Assembly: GCF_900446255.1 (NCBI RefSeq)
Contig: NZ_UIGI01000001.1
Coordinates: forward strand, 2,568,763 to 2,632,762
Direction of reading: 5' to 3'
DNA from: Buttiauxella agrestis
GTDB taxonomy: Bacteria; Pseudomonadota; Gammaproteobacteria; Enterobacterales; Enterobacteriaceae
DNA: 64,000 nucleotides
The position numbers and the translations under genes were made by a program. This document shows positions 18,287 through 27,348 of this stretch, piece after piece (position 1 is the stretch's first letter; the number at the start of each line of letters is the position of its first letter). The notes beneath the pieces were generated by a model. It saw only the letters and a program-made list of their open reading frames with translations, searched no databases and was not told where the DNA came from.

Positions 18287-19084
18287 TTAGCGCCCCAAAT
18301 AAACCTCAATCACCTGTTCATTTGCCTGCACTTCACGCAGCGAACCTTCCGCCAGCACTTGCCCCTGGTGCAACACCGTCACGTGGTCGGCAATGGTTTC
18401 GACAAATCCCATATCGTGTTCCACCACCATCAGCGAATGCTTCCCCGCCAGCCCGCGAAACAGCTCGGCGGTGTATTCCGTTTCCGCATCCGTCATACCT
18501 GCGGCGGGTTCATCGAGCAGCAGCAAATGAGGTTCCTGCACCAGCAACATGCCGATTTCAAGAAACTGCTTTTGCCCGTGTGAAAGCAACCCCGCTTGAC
18601 GATTTCGTTCCGCGCCGAGGCGCAAAGTCGCCAGCATTTCGTCGATGCGGTCACGCTGTTCAGAATTGAGTTTTGCCCGCAAGCTCGCCCAGACTGATTT
18701 ATCGGCTTTCTGGGCAATTTCCAGGTTCTCAAACACCGTCAGCGCTTCAAACACCGTCGGTTTCTGGAATTTGCGACCAATGCCGCATTTGGCAATATCC
18801 GCAGGTTCTAAACGCATTAAATCGGTGGATTGATCGTAAAACGCCCTGCCGCTTTGCGGTTTAGTTTTCCCGGTAATCACATCCATTAGCGTGGTTTTCC
18901 CGGCTCCATTTGGGCCAATCACGCAGCGCAACTCGCCCACGCCAATATTGAGCGACAAGTCAGCCAGCGCTTTGAAACCGTCAAAACTGACATTGATATT
19001 CTCCAGCATCAGCACCGGGTCGGTCTGGTCGCGGAAGCGATCAGCCTCATGCTGACGGGTAAAGAGCGGTTCGCCGGGTTGCAT
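18287..19084 (-). CDS. urtD: Urea ABC transporter ATP-binding protein UrtD
   Basis: Second ATPase of the urea importer, 265 residues. Walker A GPNGAGKTT, signature LSHGQKQFLEIGMLL (the LSHGQ form typical of UrtD) and Walker B LLLLDEPAAGM are intact. The N-terminus has a ~25-residue extension before the ABC core. The start ATG overlaps the urtC stop as TAATG, indicating translational coupling. Confidence 0.94.
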   Translation of the reverse strand: MQPGEPLFTRQHEADRFRDQTDPVLMLENINVSFDGFKALADLSLNIGVGELRCVIGPNGAGKTTLMDVITGKTKPQSGRAFYDQSTDLMRLEPADIAKCGIGRKFQKPTVFEALTVFENLEIAQKADKSVWASLRAKLNSEQRDRIDEMLATLRLGAERNRQAGLLSHGQKQFLEIGMLLVQEPHLLLLDEPAAGMTDAETEYTAELFRGLAGKHSLMVVEHDMGFVETIADHVTVLHQGQVLAEGSLREVQANEQVIEVYLGR

Positions 19085-20157
19085 TATTTCTCTCCTTTAC
19101 GCAGCAGGCCAATCACGCCACGCGGTAAAAACAGCGTCACAACGATGAAAATCAGGCCGAGGAACAGTTGCCAGTATTCCGGCACCGCCATGGTGAAATA
19201 GCTTTTTGCACCGTTCACCAGGCCAGCACCCAGGATCGGGCCGATCAATGTGCCGCGCCCACCGAGTGCCACCCAAATTGCCGCTTCAATGGAATTGGTC
19301 GGCGACATTTCTCCAGGGTTAATAATCCCCACCTGTGGGACATACAGCGCCCCCGCCAGCCCGCACAAAACGGCGGATAACGTCCAGACCAGCAGCTTAA
19401 ATCCCTTCGGGTCATAGCCGCAGAACACCAGGCGGTTTTCTGCATCACGCACCGCCGTCAACACGCGGCCAAACTTGCTACGCGCCAGAGCAAAACCTAT
19501 CCCCAGGCTTGCCATCAGGAGCAAAACGGTAGCACTAAACAGCCCGATGCGTGTGCCTGTTGCGGTGATCGGCATACCTAAAATCGTGGTGAAACCGGTA
19601 AAACCATTGTTGCCGCCAAAGCCGGTTTCATTGCGAAAGAACAGCAGCATGCCCGCGTAGGTCAGCGCCTGGGTCATAATCGAAAAATAGACCCCTTTGA
19701 TTTTTGAGCGGAATGCAAAAAAGCCAAACACCAGCGCGAGCAGCCCCGGCACCAGCACAATCAGCGCCAATGCCCAGGCAAAATGTTCAGTGCCCCACCA
19801 GAACCATGGCAACTCATCCCAGGATAAAAACGACATAAAAGCAGGAAGCCCGTCACCAGCGGCCTGGCGCATCAGATACATGCCCATCGCGTAACCGCCG
19901 AGGGCGAAGAAAATGCCGTGCCCGAGTGACAGTAGCCCGGCATATCCCCACACCAAATCCAGCGCCACAGCGACAATCGCGTAGCAGAGAATTTTGCCGA
20001 CCAATGTGAGCGTATAAGTGGACAGATTCAGCGGGTGGCTGGCTGGCAACAGCGTGAGAAACGGCAATGTCAGCATCAGCAACACAATCAGAGAACCCAG
20101 CGCCATAGAGAGGCGCGGCGCTTTGCGGGTGAGCGTTAATGTTAGCGGCTGGCTCAT
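19084..20157 (-). CDS. urtC: Urea ABC transporter permease UrtC
   Basis: Inner-membrane permease of the LivM type, 357 residues and about ten hydrophobic segments. Family blocks include YAIVAVALDLVWGYAGLLSLGHGIFFALGGYAMGMYL and LGGRGTLIGPILGAGLVNG. It pairs with UrtB to form the channel. The start overlaps the urtB stop (TGATG) and the stop overlaps the urtD start (TAATG). Confidence 0.94.
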   Translation of the reverse strand: MSQPLTLTLTRKAPRLSMALGSLIVLLMLTLPFLTLLPASHPLNLSTYTLTLVGKILCYAIVAVALDLVWGYAGLLSLGHGIFFALGGYAMGMYLMRQAAGDGLPAFMSFLSWDELPWFWWGTEHFAWALALIVLVPGLLALVFGFFAFRSKIKGVYFSIMTQALTYAGMLLFFRNETGFGGNNGFTGFTTILGMPITATGTRIGLFSATVLLLMASLGIGFALARSKFGRVLTAVRDAENRLVFCGYDPKGFKLLVWTLSAVLCGLAGALYVPQVGIINPGEMSPTNSIEAAIWVALGGRGTLIGPILGAGLVNGAKSYFTMAVPEYWQLFLGLIFIVVTLFLPRGVIGLLRKGEK

Positions 20158-21647
20158 CAGTCAATCACCCTCCCTTTCAGAGCGAACAGGCCTTGCGGGC
20201 GTTTTTGAATAAACAGAATAATCAGCACAAGGATGAGAATTTTGCCCAGCACCGCACCAATTTGCGGCTCCAGTATTTTGTTAAAGATACCCAGCCCGAA
20301 GGCAGCAGCCACGGTTCCCGCCAGTTGCCCAACCCCGCCGAGCACCACCACCAGGAAGGAGTCGATGATGTAGCCTTGTCCCAATTCCGGGCCGACGTTG
20401 CCGAGCTGCGAAAGCGCCACACCGCCAAGCCCGGCAATGCCAGAACCAAGGCCAAACGCCAGCATATCCACGCGCCCGGTTGGCACTCCGCAGCAGGCGG
20501 CCATGGCGCGGTTTTGCGTCACGGCTCGCACATTCATGCCAAGACGCGTTTTGTTCAGTAGCAGCCAGGTAAACAGCAGCACCAGCATCACAAAACCGAT
20601 TACCACGAGGCGGTTCCACGGCAGAATCAGGTTCGGCAACACCTGCACGCCACCCGACAGCCAGGCCGGGTTAGCGACTTCCATGTTTTGTGCGCCAAAC
20701 ACCATACGCACAATTTGAATCAGCATCAGGCTGATGCCCCAGGTCGCCAGCAGCGTTTCGAGCGGGCGACCATACAGATGACGAATAATCGTACGCTCCA
20801 GCGCCATGCCGATTCCGGCAGTAATGGCAAACGCCACGGGCAGCGCTACTATCGGGTAAAACGTCAGCAATGCCGGGGCGTAGTGCTGGAAAGCGCTCTG
20901 CACCAGCCAGGCGGAATACGCGCCGAGCATCAGCATTTCGCCATGTGCCATATTAATCACGCCGAGCAAACCGTAGGTAATCGCCAGCCCGAGTGCCGCT
21001 AACAGCAAAATGGACCCCAGCGACAACCCCATAAACGCCTGGCCGAGAATGTCGCCCAGCATTAAACGATGCTGAATTTTTTGCAGGCCTTCCGCTGCGG
21101 CTTTGCGCACTGGCTCGTTAGATTCGATTTGCGGATCGGTAAGCGGTTTGAGCAACGCCTGGGTATCAGGGTCCGAGGAATGGCTGAGTAACTCCACCGC
21201 GTTCAGACGCACTTTTGCGTCGGTGCTGGCGAGTTGCAGTTGTGCCAGTACGCCTTCAAGCGCATGGCGGACATTTTCATCAGGTTCAGCTTTTAGCCGT
21301 TGTTGCACAAGCGGCAGCAAATCAGGCTGTACGTCGCGTTGCAGCGCTTTTGCCGCTTGCAAACGCTCAGTGACGTTGTCACTTATCAGGCGATGACTGG
21401 CGAGCGCGCTGCCCGCAAGAATGCGTAAGCGGTTAGTCAGGCGCACTTTTTTATCGTTAATGACCAGATTTTCTTGCACCAGAGCGTTGAGTAACGGTAA
21501 ACGTCTTGCGTCCGGTGCCGCCGCCCAGGTTTGCAGCATTTTCGCCTGTTGCGCGCGGTTCGCCGCGGCAAAATCCTCAGCATCTCCGGCATGAGCGAAA
21601 CACGGCAGCAGCCAGGTTACGATTAACAGGCAGCGAAATAGTTTCAT
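20157..21647 (-). CDS. urtB: Urea ABC transporter permease UrtB
   Basis: LivH-type permease, 496 residues. It has a signal peptide (MKLFRCLLIVTWLLPCFAHAG), an extracytoplasmic helical-repeat region to about residue 200 (HEAT-like LLPLVQQRLKAEPDENVRHALEGVL) and then about eight membrane segments (TYGLLGVINMAHGEMLMLGAYSAW). The long N-terminal domain is usual for proteobacterial UrtB. The start is placed at ATG 21647 behind AGGAG; the open frame continues to 21731 through REP sequence and should not be counted. Confidence 0.92.
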   Translation of the reverse strand: MKLFRCLLIVTWLLPCFAHAGDAEDFAAANRAQQAKMLQTWAAAPDARRLPLLNALVQENLVINDKKVRLTNRLRILAGSALASHRLISDNVTERLQAAKALQRDVQPDLLPLVQQRLKAEPDENVRHALEGVLAQLQLASTDAKVRLNAVELLSHSSDPDTQALLKPLTDPQIESNEPVRKAAAEGLQKIQHRLMLGDILGQAFMGLSLGSILLLAALGLAITYGLLGVINMAHGEMLMLGAYSAWLVQSAFQHYAPALLTFYPIVALPVAFAITAGIGMALERTIIRHLYGRPLETLLATWGISLMLIQIVRMVFGAQNMEVANPAWLSGGVQVLPNLILPWNRLVVIGFVMLVLLFTWLLLNKTRLGMNVRAVTQNRAMAACCGVPTGRVDMLAFGLGSGIAGLGGVALSQLGNVGPELGQGYIIDSFLVVVLGGVGQLAGTVAAAFGLGIFNKILEPQIGAVLGKILILVLIILFIQKRPQGLFALKGRVID

Positions 21648-21665
21648 GATGGCTCCTGGATTTAT

Positions 21666-21738
21666 GGTGGATGACGCTGCGCTTATCCACCCTACAAAGG
21701 CTTTTGTAGGTCGGGTAAGCGTTAGCGTCACCCGACAC
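21666..21738. repeat. Two-unit REP/BIME element between urtA and urtB
   Basis: Unit at 21666-21695 and inverted unit at 21706-21738 (TCGGGTAAGCG...CACCCGAC). A second element inside the urea operon; it separates the highly expressed binding protein gene from the permeases. Confidence 0.8.
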
Positions 21739-21748
21739 TGTTTTTGCT

Positions 21749-23020
21749 TTAGTTACTCGCCATTTTCACAGGCTCGTCAGATTTCTTATCGTTGCCGGTA
21801 ATGAACGGACTCCACGGCTGGGCGCGTACCGGAGCATCGGTCTGCCACACCACGTTGAACTGGCCGTTCCCTTCGATTTCACCAATCATCACCGGCTTAT
21901 GCAGATGGTGGTTGGTGGCGTCCATGGTGAGCGTAAAGCCAGACGGTGCCTTGTAGGTTTGCCCCGCCATTGCCGCGCGAACTTTGTCCACATCTGTAGT
22001 CCCCGCTTTCTCAACCGCCTGCGCCCACATATGGATACCGACGTACGTCGCTTCCATCGGGTCGTTGGTCACAACCGTGTCGGCATTCGGCAGTTTGTGG
22101 GCTTTGGCATACGCTTTCCATTCGGCGACAAACGCTTTGTTGGTCGGGTTATCCACGGACTCGAAGTAGTTCCACGCCGCCAGATTGCCCACTAACGGTT
22201 TGGTGTCGATACCGCGCAACTCTTCTTCGCCGACCGAGAACGCCACCACCGGAACATCGGTCGCTTTCAGGCCCTGGTTTGCCAGTTCTTTGTAGAACGG
22301 CACGTTGGAGTCACCATTAATGGTGGAGATAACGGCGGTTTTGCCGCCTGCGGAGAACTTCTTGATATTGGAAACAATGGTCTGGTAATCGCTGTAACCA
22401 AACGGCGTATACACCTCTTCGATGTCTTTATCCTGCACGCCTTTGGAATGCAGGAACGCGCGCAGGATTTTGTTGGTGGTGCGCGGATAAACGTAATCCG
22501 TGCCCAGCAGGAAGTAGCGTTTCGCCGCCCCGCCGTCCTCGCTCATCAGGTATTCCACCGCCGGAATCGCCTGCTGATTCGGTGCCGCACCGGTATAGAA
22601 CACGTTTGGCGACATCTCTTCGCCTTCATACTGCACCGGGTAGAACAGCAATCCGTTCAGCTCTTCAAACACTGGCAACACCGACTTACGTGAGACCGAT
22701 GTCCAACAGCCGAACACCACTGCCGCTTTGTCCTGGCTCAGTAACTGGCGGGCTTTTTCAGCGAACAACGGCCAGTTTGAGGCTGGATCAACCACCACCG
22801 GTTCGAGTTGTTTGCCCAGTACGCCGCCTTTGGCGTTGATGTCCGCGATGGTCATCAGCGCCACATCTTTGAGCGGCGTTTCAGAAATCGCCATCGTGCC
22901 GGAAAGCGAATGCATGATGCCCACTTTGATGGTGTCGGCGGCCTGAGCGCTAAAGGCCAAACCCATGCTGATAACGGACGCTGAGAGCGCAAAGGCTTTA
23001 ATAAAGGTGCGACGCTGCAT
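21749..23020 (-). CDS. urtA: Urea ABC transporter substrate-binding protein UrtA
   Basis: Periplasmic binding protein, 423 residues, type I fold (KVGIMHSLSGTMAISETPLKDV). The signal sequence begins QRRTFIKAFALSAS, a twin-arginine motif, with cleavage at AQA-ADT, so it is likely exported folded by Tat. Conserved UrtA blocks include PVQYEGEEMSPNVFYTGAAPNQQ and GTDYVYPRTTNKI. It starts 20 bp after the GntR gene and precedes urtB across a REP element. Confidence 0.94.
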   Translation of the reverse strand: MQRRTFIKAFALSASVISMGLAFSAQAADTIKVGIMHSLSGTMAISETPLKDVALMTIADINAKGGVLGKQLEPVVVDPASNWPLFAEKARQLLSQDKAAVVFGCWTSVSRKSVLPVFEELNGLLFYPVQYEGEEMSPNVFYTGAAPNQQAIPAVEYLMSEDGGAAKRYFLLGTDYVYPRTTNKILRAFLHSKGVQDKDIEEVYTPFGYSDYQTIVSNIKKFSAGGKTAVISTINGDSNVPFYKELANQGLKATDVPVVAFSVGEEELRGIDTKPLVGNLAAWNYFESVDNPTNKAFVAEWKAYAKAHKLPNADTVVTNDPMEATYVGIHMWAQAVEKAGTTDVDKVRAAMAGQTYKAPSGFTLTMDATNHHLHKPVMIGEIEGNGQFNVVWQTDAPVRAQPWSPFITGNDKKSDEPVKMASN

Positions 23021-23040
23021 AATGTTTCACTCCAAAAGTA

Positions 23041-23721
23041 TTAAGGTAAAACCCCATGCTTCGCCTGATGAAGCATATGGAGAGTAATTTGACGAACCTC
23101 TTTCTGACTTGCGGCTATATGGTCGTGTAAGCGGGTTTGCGCCTCCTGAAGTTGACGGTTCAAAATGGCGAGCAAAATCTGCCCATGCTCGAGATAAGTC
23201 GCACTAACGCGAGGCCGTTGGGTAAAATCCAGCCGCCGCACAATGCGAATTTTTTCAGTAATTTCCCGGTGAACTCGCGCCATTTCCGGGTTTCCCGCCG
23301 CTTCTACCAGCGTCATGTGGAAAACCTCGTCGTGGCTGGCGACTTCCCCGCCATCGGGTAGCTGTGCGGAATCCATCCAGAACTGCTTGAGCGCCTGTAA
23401 CGGTAGCGGGCGCACTTCGGCGGGTAACGCACACAGCCGTTTCACCGCCTCAAGCTCCAGCACAATGCGCAGATCGTAGAGCGACTCGAGATAGTCGAAG
23501 TCCACCGCTTTTATCTGCCAACCGCTGCGCGGCTGCACCTCGACATATCCTTCTTGTTCAAGGGCATACAACGCCTGACGCACCGGAGTTCGGCTGGCAG
23601 CCATGCGTAGCGCGATATCGTTTTCGCTAAAGCGATCGCCCGGCAGAAGCTGGAAATCGAAGATTTCCTGTTTCAGTAAGCGGTAGATACGCTCGGCAAC
23701 GCCCTCGGGTTTCTTATTCAC
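23041..23721 (-). CDS. GntR/FadR-family regulator of the urea operon
   Basis: 226-residue GntR-family protein with winged helix at residues ~8-75 (AASRTPVRQALYALEQEGYVEV) and an all-helical FCD ligand domain, with the metal/ligand residues in the DEVFHMTLVEAAGN helix and the HGQILLAI / RLHDHI helices. The GTG start at 23721 overlaps the urea carboxylase stop as GTGA, with GGAGG just upstream. It lies within the urea operon, so it probably controls it; an 18-bp palindrome at 29158-29175 is the candidate operator. Ligand unknown: allophanate or urea are possibilities. Confidence 0.87.
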   Translation of the reverse strand: MNKKPEGVAERIYRLLKQEIFDFQLLPGDRFSENDIALRMAASRTPVRQALYALEQEGYVEVQPRSGWQIKAVDFDYLESLYDLRIVLELEAVKRLCALPAEVRPLPLQALKQFWMDSAQLPDGGEVASHDEVFHMTLVEAAGNPEMARVHREITEKIRIVRRLDFTQRPRVSATYLEHGQILLAILNRQLQEAQTRLHDHIAASQKEVRQITLHMLHQAKHGVLP

Positions 23722-26700
23722 ACCGCCTCCAGCCACAACAACGCATCACCCGGTCCCACCGGGCGGCCCTGCTGGCAACTGATGCGGATAACCGTTCCAT
23801 CGCATGGTGCACTCACCATCAGTTCCATCTTCATGGCTTCCACCACAATCAACGGATCGCCCTGCTTCACGCTCTGGCCTGGTTCGACGAGGATCTTCCA
23901 GATATTGCCATTCAGATCCGCGCTCACTAACTGACCTTCTTGAGAGTCTTCCACCGCTTGTTCCACGGACATCGCGCTGGCAACGGCGGCCGTTTCCTGC
24001 TCTTTCCAGTTCGCCACCTCCCGCTTAAAGGCCAACTGCTGGCGGCGGCGGAAATCCGTAATGTCATCGGCGTTATCGTTCAAAAACGCGTTATAAGCGG
24101 CGAAATCAAAATCAACGTCTTCGACGCGAACCTGGGCGCGTCCTTCGCGGAATGCGCTGCGCAATTCAGTCAACTCGTCTTCAGAAACCGGGTAGAAACG
24201 CACCTGGTCGAAGAACTTCAGCAGCCACGGCTCGTCGCCAAATTGTTCGTTTTTGAGGAATTTGTTCCAGATGGGCAGCGTGCGCCCGACCAGTTGGTAT
24301 CCGCCCGGCGAATCCATGCCGTAGATGCACATATACATGCCGCCAATACCGACAGTGCCCTCGGCAGTCCAGGTACGGGCCGGGTTGTATTTCGAGCTAA
24401 GTAAGCGATGGCGCGGATCTAACGGCACAGCGCAAGGTGCGCCGAGATAGACATCCCCCAGGCCGAGAATCAGGTAGCTGGCATCAAACAGGATCTGTTT
24501 CACTTCGTCGCGGTGCGCCAACCCATTGGTGCGCTGAATAAAATCAACGTTGTTGGGCAGCCACGGCGCATCGGCGCGCACGGTTTCTTTGTAACGTTCC
24601 ACCGCCGCAAGCGTGGCGCTGTCTTCAAAAGCCATCGGCAAATGGACAATGCGCGACGGGATTTTGAGTTTCGTGACATCGCCGAGCTGTTTCTCCAGCC
24701 CGAGCAGTAACGTCAGCAGTTGCGACTGGGAAATATGCTGGCTGTCATAACGCACCTGAAGTGAACGCACGCCGGGGGAAAGCTCTTCAACACCGGAAAC
24801 GCCAGCCTGTTTAATGGCTTTCATCAGCAGGTAAATTCGCAGGCGCAATGCCAAATCCAGCACGTTGTCGCCGTATTCAATCAGCACATAGTTATCGCCC
24901 GCCTGGCGGTAAACCACCGCAGGCAACCCTTGTTGTGCGTCCAGTTCTGCGAGGATTGCCGCACTCGACGTGGTAGTCGGTGTAATCGACGGGTGCAAAT
25001 CTGGCAGATTGAGCACATGCAGCAAATTAGTCACCGCCACGTCCTGGGCGATTTCCAGCGACTGAGCGTGTTCAAAGGTGATCGCATGGAAGCGAATACG
25101 ATCGCCCGGCTTCACCTGCCCGACTTTCCACAGCTCCGCTTTCGCGATAGTCACCGGGCAAACAAACCCGCCGAGGCTTGGGCCGTCACGCGTCAAAATC
25201 ACCGGGAAATCTCCGGTAAAGTTCACCGCGCCAATCGCATATTCGCAGTCATGAACATTGGAAGGATGCAGGCCCGCTTCGCCACCGTCAGCCCGCGTCC
25301 ACTCCGGTTTCGGGCCAACTAACCGCACGCCGAGGCGGTTGGAGTTGTAGTGAACCTGCCACTCGGACTCAAAAAACGTTTGCATCGATTCCGGCGTGAA
25401 GAAATCCGGCGCGCCGTGTGGCCCGTACAACACGCCGATTTCCCACACATCGCTGTACTGCGGAATAACCGCCGGTTCCGGCGTTTGCGGCAGTGAAATC
25501 GGTGCAGGCGTGGTGCAGGCTGGCAAGCACGGCTGGGAAATCGCCAGCACATCCGCCACGCGCAAAGTGCGCCCGGCGTGTCCGCCAAACTGCCCGAGGG
25601 CAAACGTCGAACGGCTCCCGAGATACACCGGCACATCAATACCGTTACGCACCGCCAGATAGGTGCGGCAGCCTGAAGTCGCACGCCCCAGTTTTAGCGT
25701 TTGCCCCGCTTTCACAATTACCGGCTGCCAGTAAGGAACCGCTTCATCATCAAGCGTGGCCGGGCAATCAGCGCCGGTTAAAGCAATGGTCGCAGCGCTG
25801 TGGAAACGCAGGGTTGGCCCTTGCAGAGTAAATTCCAGCCCGGCGGCTGACGGATGGTTGCCGACAATGCGATTTGCGAGGCGAAACGCAAAATCGTCCA
25901 TCGGGCCGGACGGCGGCACGCCGATATCCCAATAACCGAGGCGACCAGGGCTATCCTGCACGCTACTCCAGGTGCCGGGTTCCAGCACTTCAATGGCGTG
26001 AGCCTGATAAACCACGCAATCCAGCAGGCGCGTCCACATCATTCCGGCTTTAAATTCAGCCAGTTGGACGATTTGGCGCAGGTAATCGAGATTAGTCGCA
26101 ATACCGTGTAAACGCGTGGCGGCCAACGCGGTGTTCAGTTTACTTAACGCCTGCTGGCGATCGTCGCCATACACGATCACTTTGGCGATCATCGGATCGT
26201 AGAACGCGCTCACCTCGCTGCCGGTGCTGACCCAACCATCGACGCGAACATCTTCCGGGAAGAAAACGTCGGTCAACACGCCAGGGCTTGGCTGGAAGTT
26301 TTTCAGCACGTCTTCGGCATAAATTCGCACTTCAATGGCGGCACCTTTGGGTGGCTGTGCTAAACGCTGCCAGTCGAGCGTGACGCCCGCGGCCACATTA
26401 ATCATGCATTCGATAAGATCCAGACCCGTGACCATTTCAGTCACCGGGTGCTCGACCTGCAAACGGGTGTTCACTTCGAGGAAATAGAACGCATCGCGGG
26501 CGGCGTCGTAGATAAATTCCACGGTGCCTGCGCTGCGGTAATTAACCGATTCGCCGAGTGCAACGGCTGCGGCGTGAATCGCTTCACGCGTGGCTTGCGG
26601 CAGATTCGGCGCGGGGGTTTCTTCCACCACTTTCTGATTGCGGCGTTGCAATGAACAGTCACGCTCGCCCAGCGCCACCACTTTGCCTTTGCCATCGCCA

Positions 26701-27338
26701 AAAATTTGCACTTCAAGATGACGCGCACGGTCGACAAAACGCTCGATAAACACGCCATCGTCGCTGAAAAACTGCTGACCCATGCGTTTCACGCTTGACC
26801 AGGCTTCTATCAGATTCGCTTCATCATCACAGCGAGTCAGCCCAATCCCGCCGCCGCCCGCCGTGGTTTTTAGCATCACCGGATAGCCAATTTCAGCCGC
26901 TGCCAGTTGCGCTTCCTGGAGGGTTAACAGCAAACCGGTTCCTGGCGTCATCGGCACATCGGCTTTAAACGCCAGGTCACGAGCGCAATGTTTCAGCCCA
27001 AAGTCACGGATTTGTTCCGCGGTGGGACCGATAAAAACAAGGCCGTTTTCGGCGCACGCCTGGGCAAATTCAGCCCGTTCGGACAAAAAACCGTAGCCAG
27101 GGAATATCGCCTGTGCGCCGCTTTGTTTGGCTGCCGCGATGATTTTCCCGATATCGAGGTAACTGTCCGCTGCTTTTTCGCCACCCAGTGCAATCGCCAC
27201 ATCGGCGTCCATCACATGCTGTGCATTGGCATCGGGTTCGGAGTACACCGCCACGCTGGCGATACCCATTTTCTTAAGTGTTTTAATGGCGCGAACAGCA
27301 ATTTCACCGCGGTTTGCTATCAATACTGAGCTAAACAT
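23718..27338 (-). CDS. uca: Urea carboxylase (biotin-dependent)
   Basis: First enzyme of the ATP-dependent urea amidolyase route: carboxylates urea to allophanate with biotin, ATP and bicarbonate. 1206 residues in the expected order: biotin carboxylase (1-450; FSSVLIANRGEIAVRAI, GGGIGLTRCDDE), KipA-like then KipI-like carboxyltransferase halves (VLEPGTWSSVQDSPGRLGYW; LSPGVRSLQVRYD), and a C-terminal biotinyl domain with the carrier lysine in VVEAMKMELM. The start at ATG 27338 is set by GAGGAG six bases upstream, which overlaps the allophanate hydrolase stop, implying coupling. Confidence 0.95.
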   Translation of the reverse strand: MFSSVLIANRGEIAVRAIKTLKKMGIASVAVYSEPDANAQHVMDADVAIALGGEKAADSYLDIGKIIAAAKQSGAQAIFPGYGFLSERAEFAQACAENGLVFIGPTAEQIRDFGLKHCARDLAFKADVPMTPGTGLLLTLQEAQLAAAEIGYPVMLKTTAGGGGIGLTRCDDEANLIEAWSSVKRMGQQFFSDDGVFIERFVDRARHLEVQIFGDGKGKVVALGERDCSLQRRNQKVVEETPAPNLPQATREAIHAAAVALGESVNYRSAGTVEFIYDAARDAFYFLEVNTRLQVEHPVTEMVTGLDLIECMINVAAGVTLDWQRLAQPPKGAAIEVRIYAEDVLKNFQPSPGVLTDVFFPEDVRVDGWVSTGSEVSAFYDPMIAKVIVYGDDRQQALSKLNTALAATRLHGIATNLDYLRQIVQLAEFKAGMMWTRLLDCVVYQAHAIEVLEPGTWSSVQDSPGRLGYWDIGVPPSGPMDDFAFRLANRIVGNHPSAAGLEFTLQGPTLRFHSAATIALTGADCPATLDDEAVPYWQPVIVKAGQTLKLGRATSGCRTYLAVRNGIDVPVYLGSRSTFALGQFGGHAGRTLRVADVLAISQPCLPACTTPAPISLPQTPEPAVIPQYSDVWEIGVLYGPHGAPDFFTPESMQTFFESEWQVHYNSNRLGVRLVGPKPEWTRADGGEAGLHPSNVHDCEYAIGAVNFTGDFPVILTRDGPSLGGFVCPVTIAKAELWKVGQVKPGDRIRFHAITFEHAQSLEIAQDVAVTNLLHVLNLPDLHPSITPTTTSSAAILAELDAQQGLPAVVYRQAGDNYVLIEYGDNVLDLALRLRIYLLMKAIKQAGVSGVEELSPGVRSLQVRYDSQHISQSQLLTLLLGLEKQLGDVTKLKIPSRIVHLPMAFEDSATLAAVERYKETVRADAPWLPNNVDFIQRTNGLAHRDEVKQILFDASYLILGLGDVYLGAPCAVPLDPRHRLLSSKYNPARTWTAEGTVGIGGMYMCIYGMDSPGGYQLVGRTLPIWNKFLKNEQFGDEPWLLKFFDQVRFYPVSEDELTELRSAFREGRAQVRVEDVDFDFAAYNAFLNDNADDITDFRRRQQLAFKREVANWKEQETAAVASAMSVEQAVEDSQEGQLVSADLNGNIWKILVEPGQSVKQGDPLIVVEAMKMELMVSAPCDGTVIRISCQQGRPVGPGDALLWLEAV

Positions 27339-27348
27339 TTTCATCTCC

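Noticed and set aside
21648-21731. N-terminal extension of urtB
   Set aside because: It reads through a REP element, so it is noncoding; the signal peptide starts at 21647.
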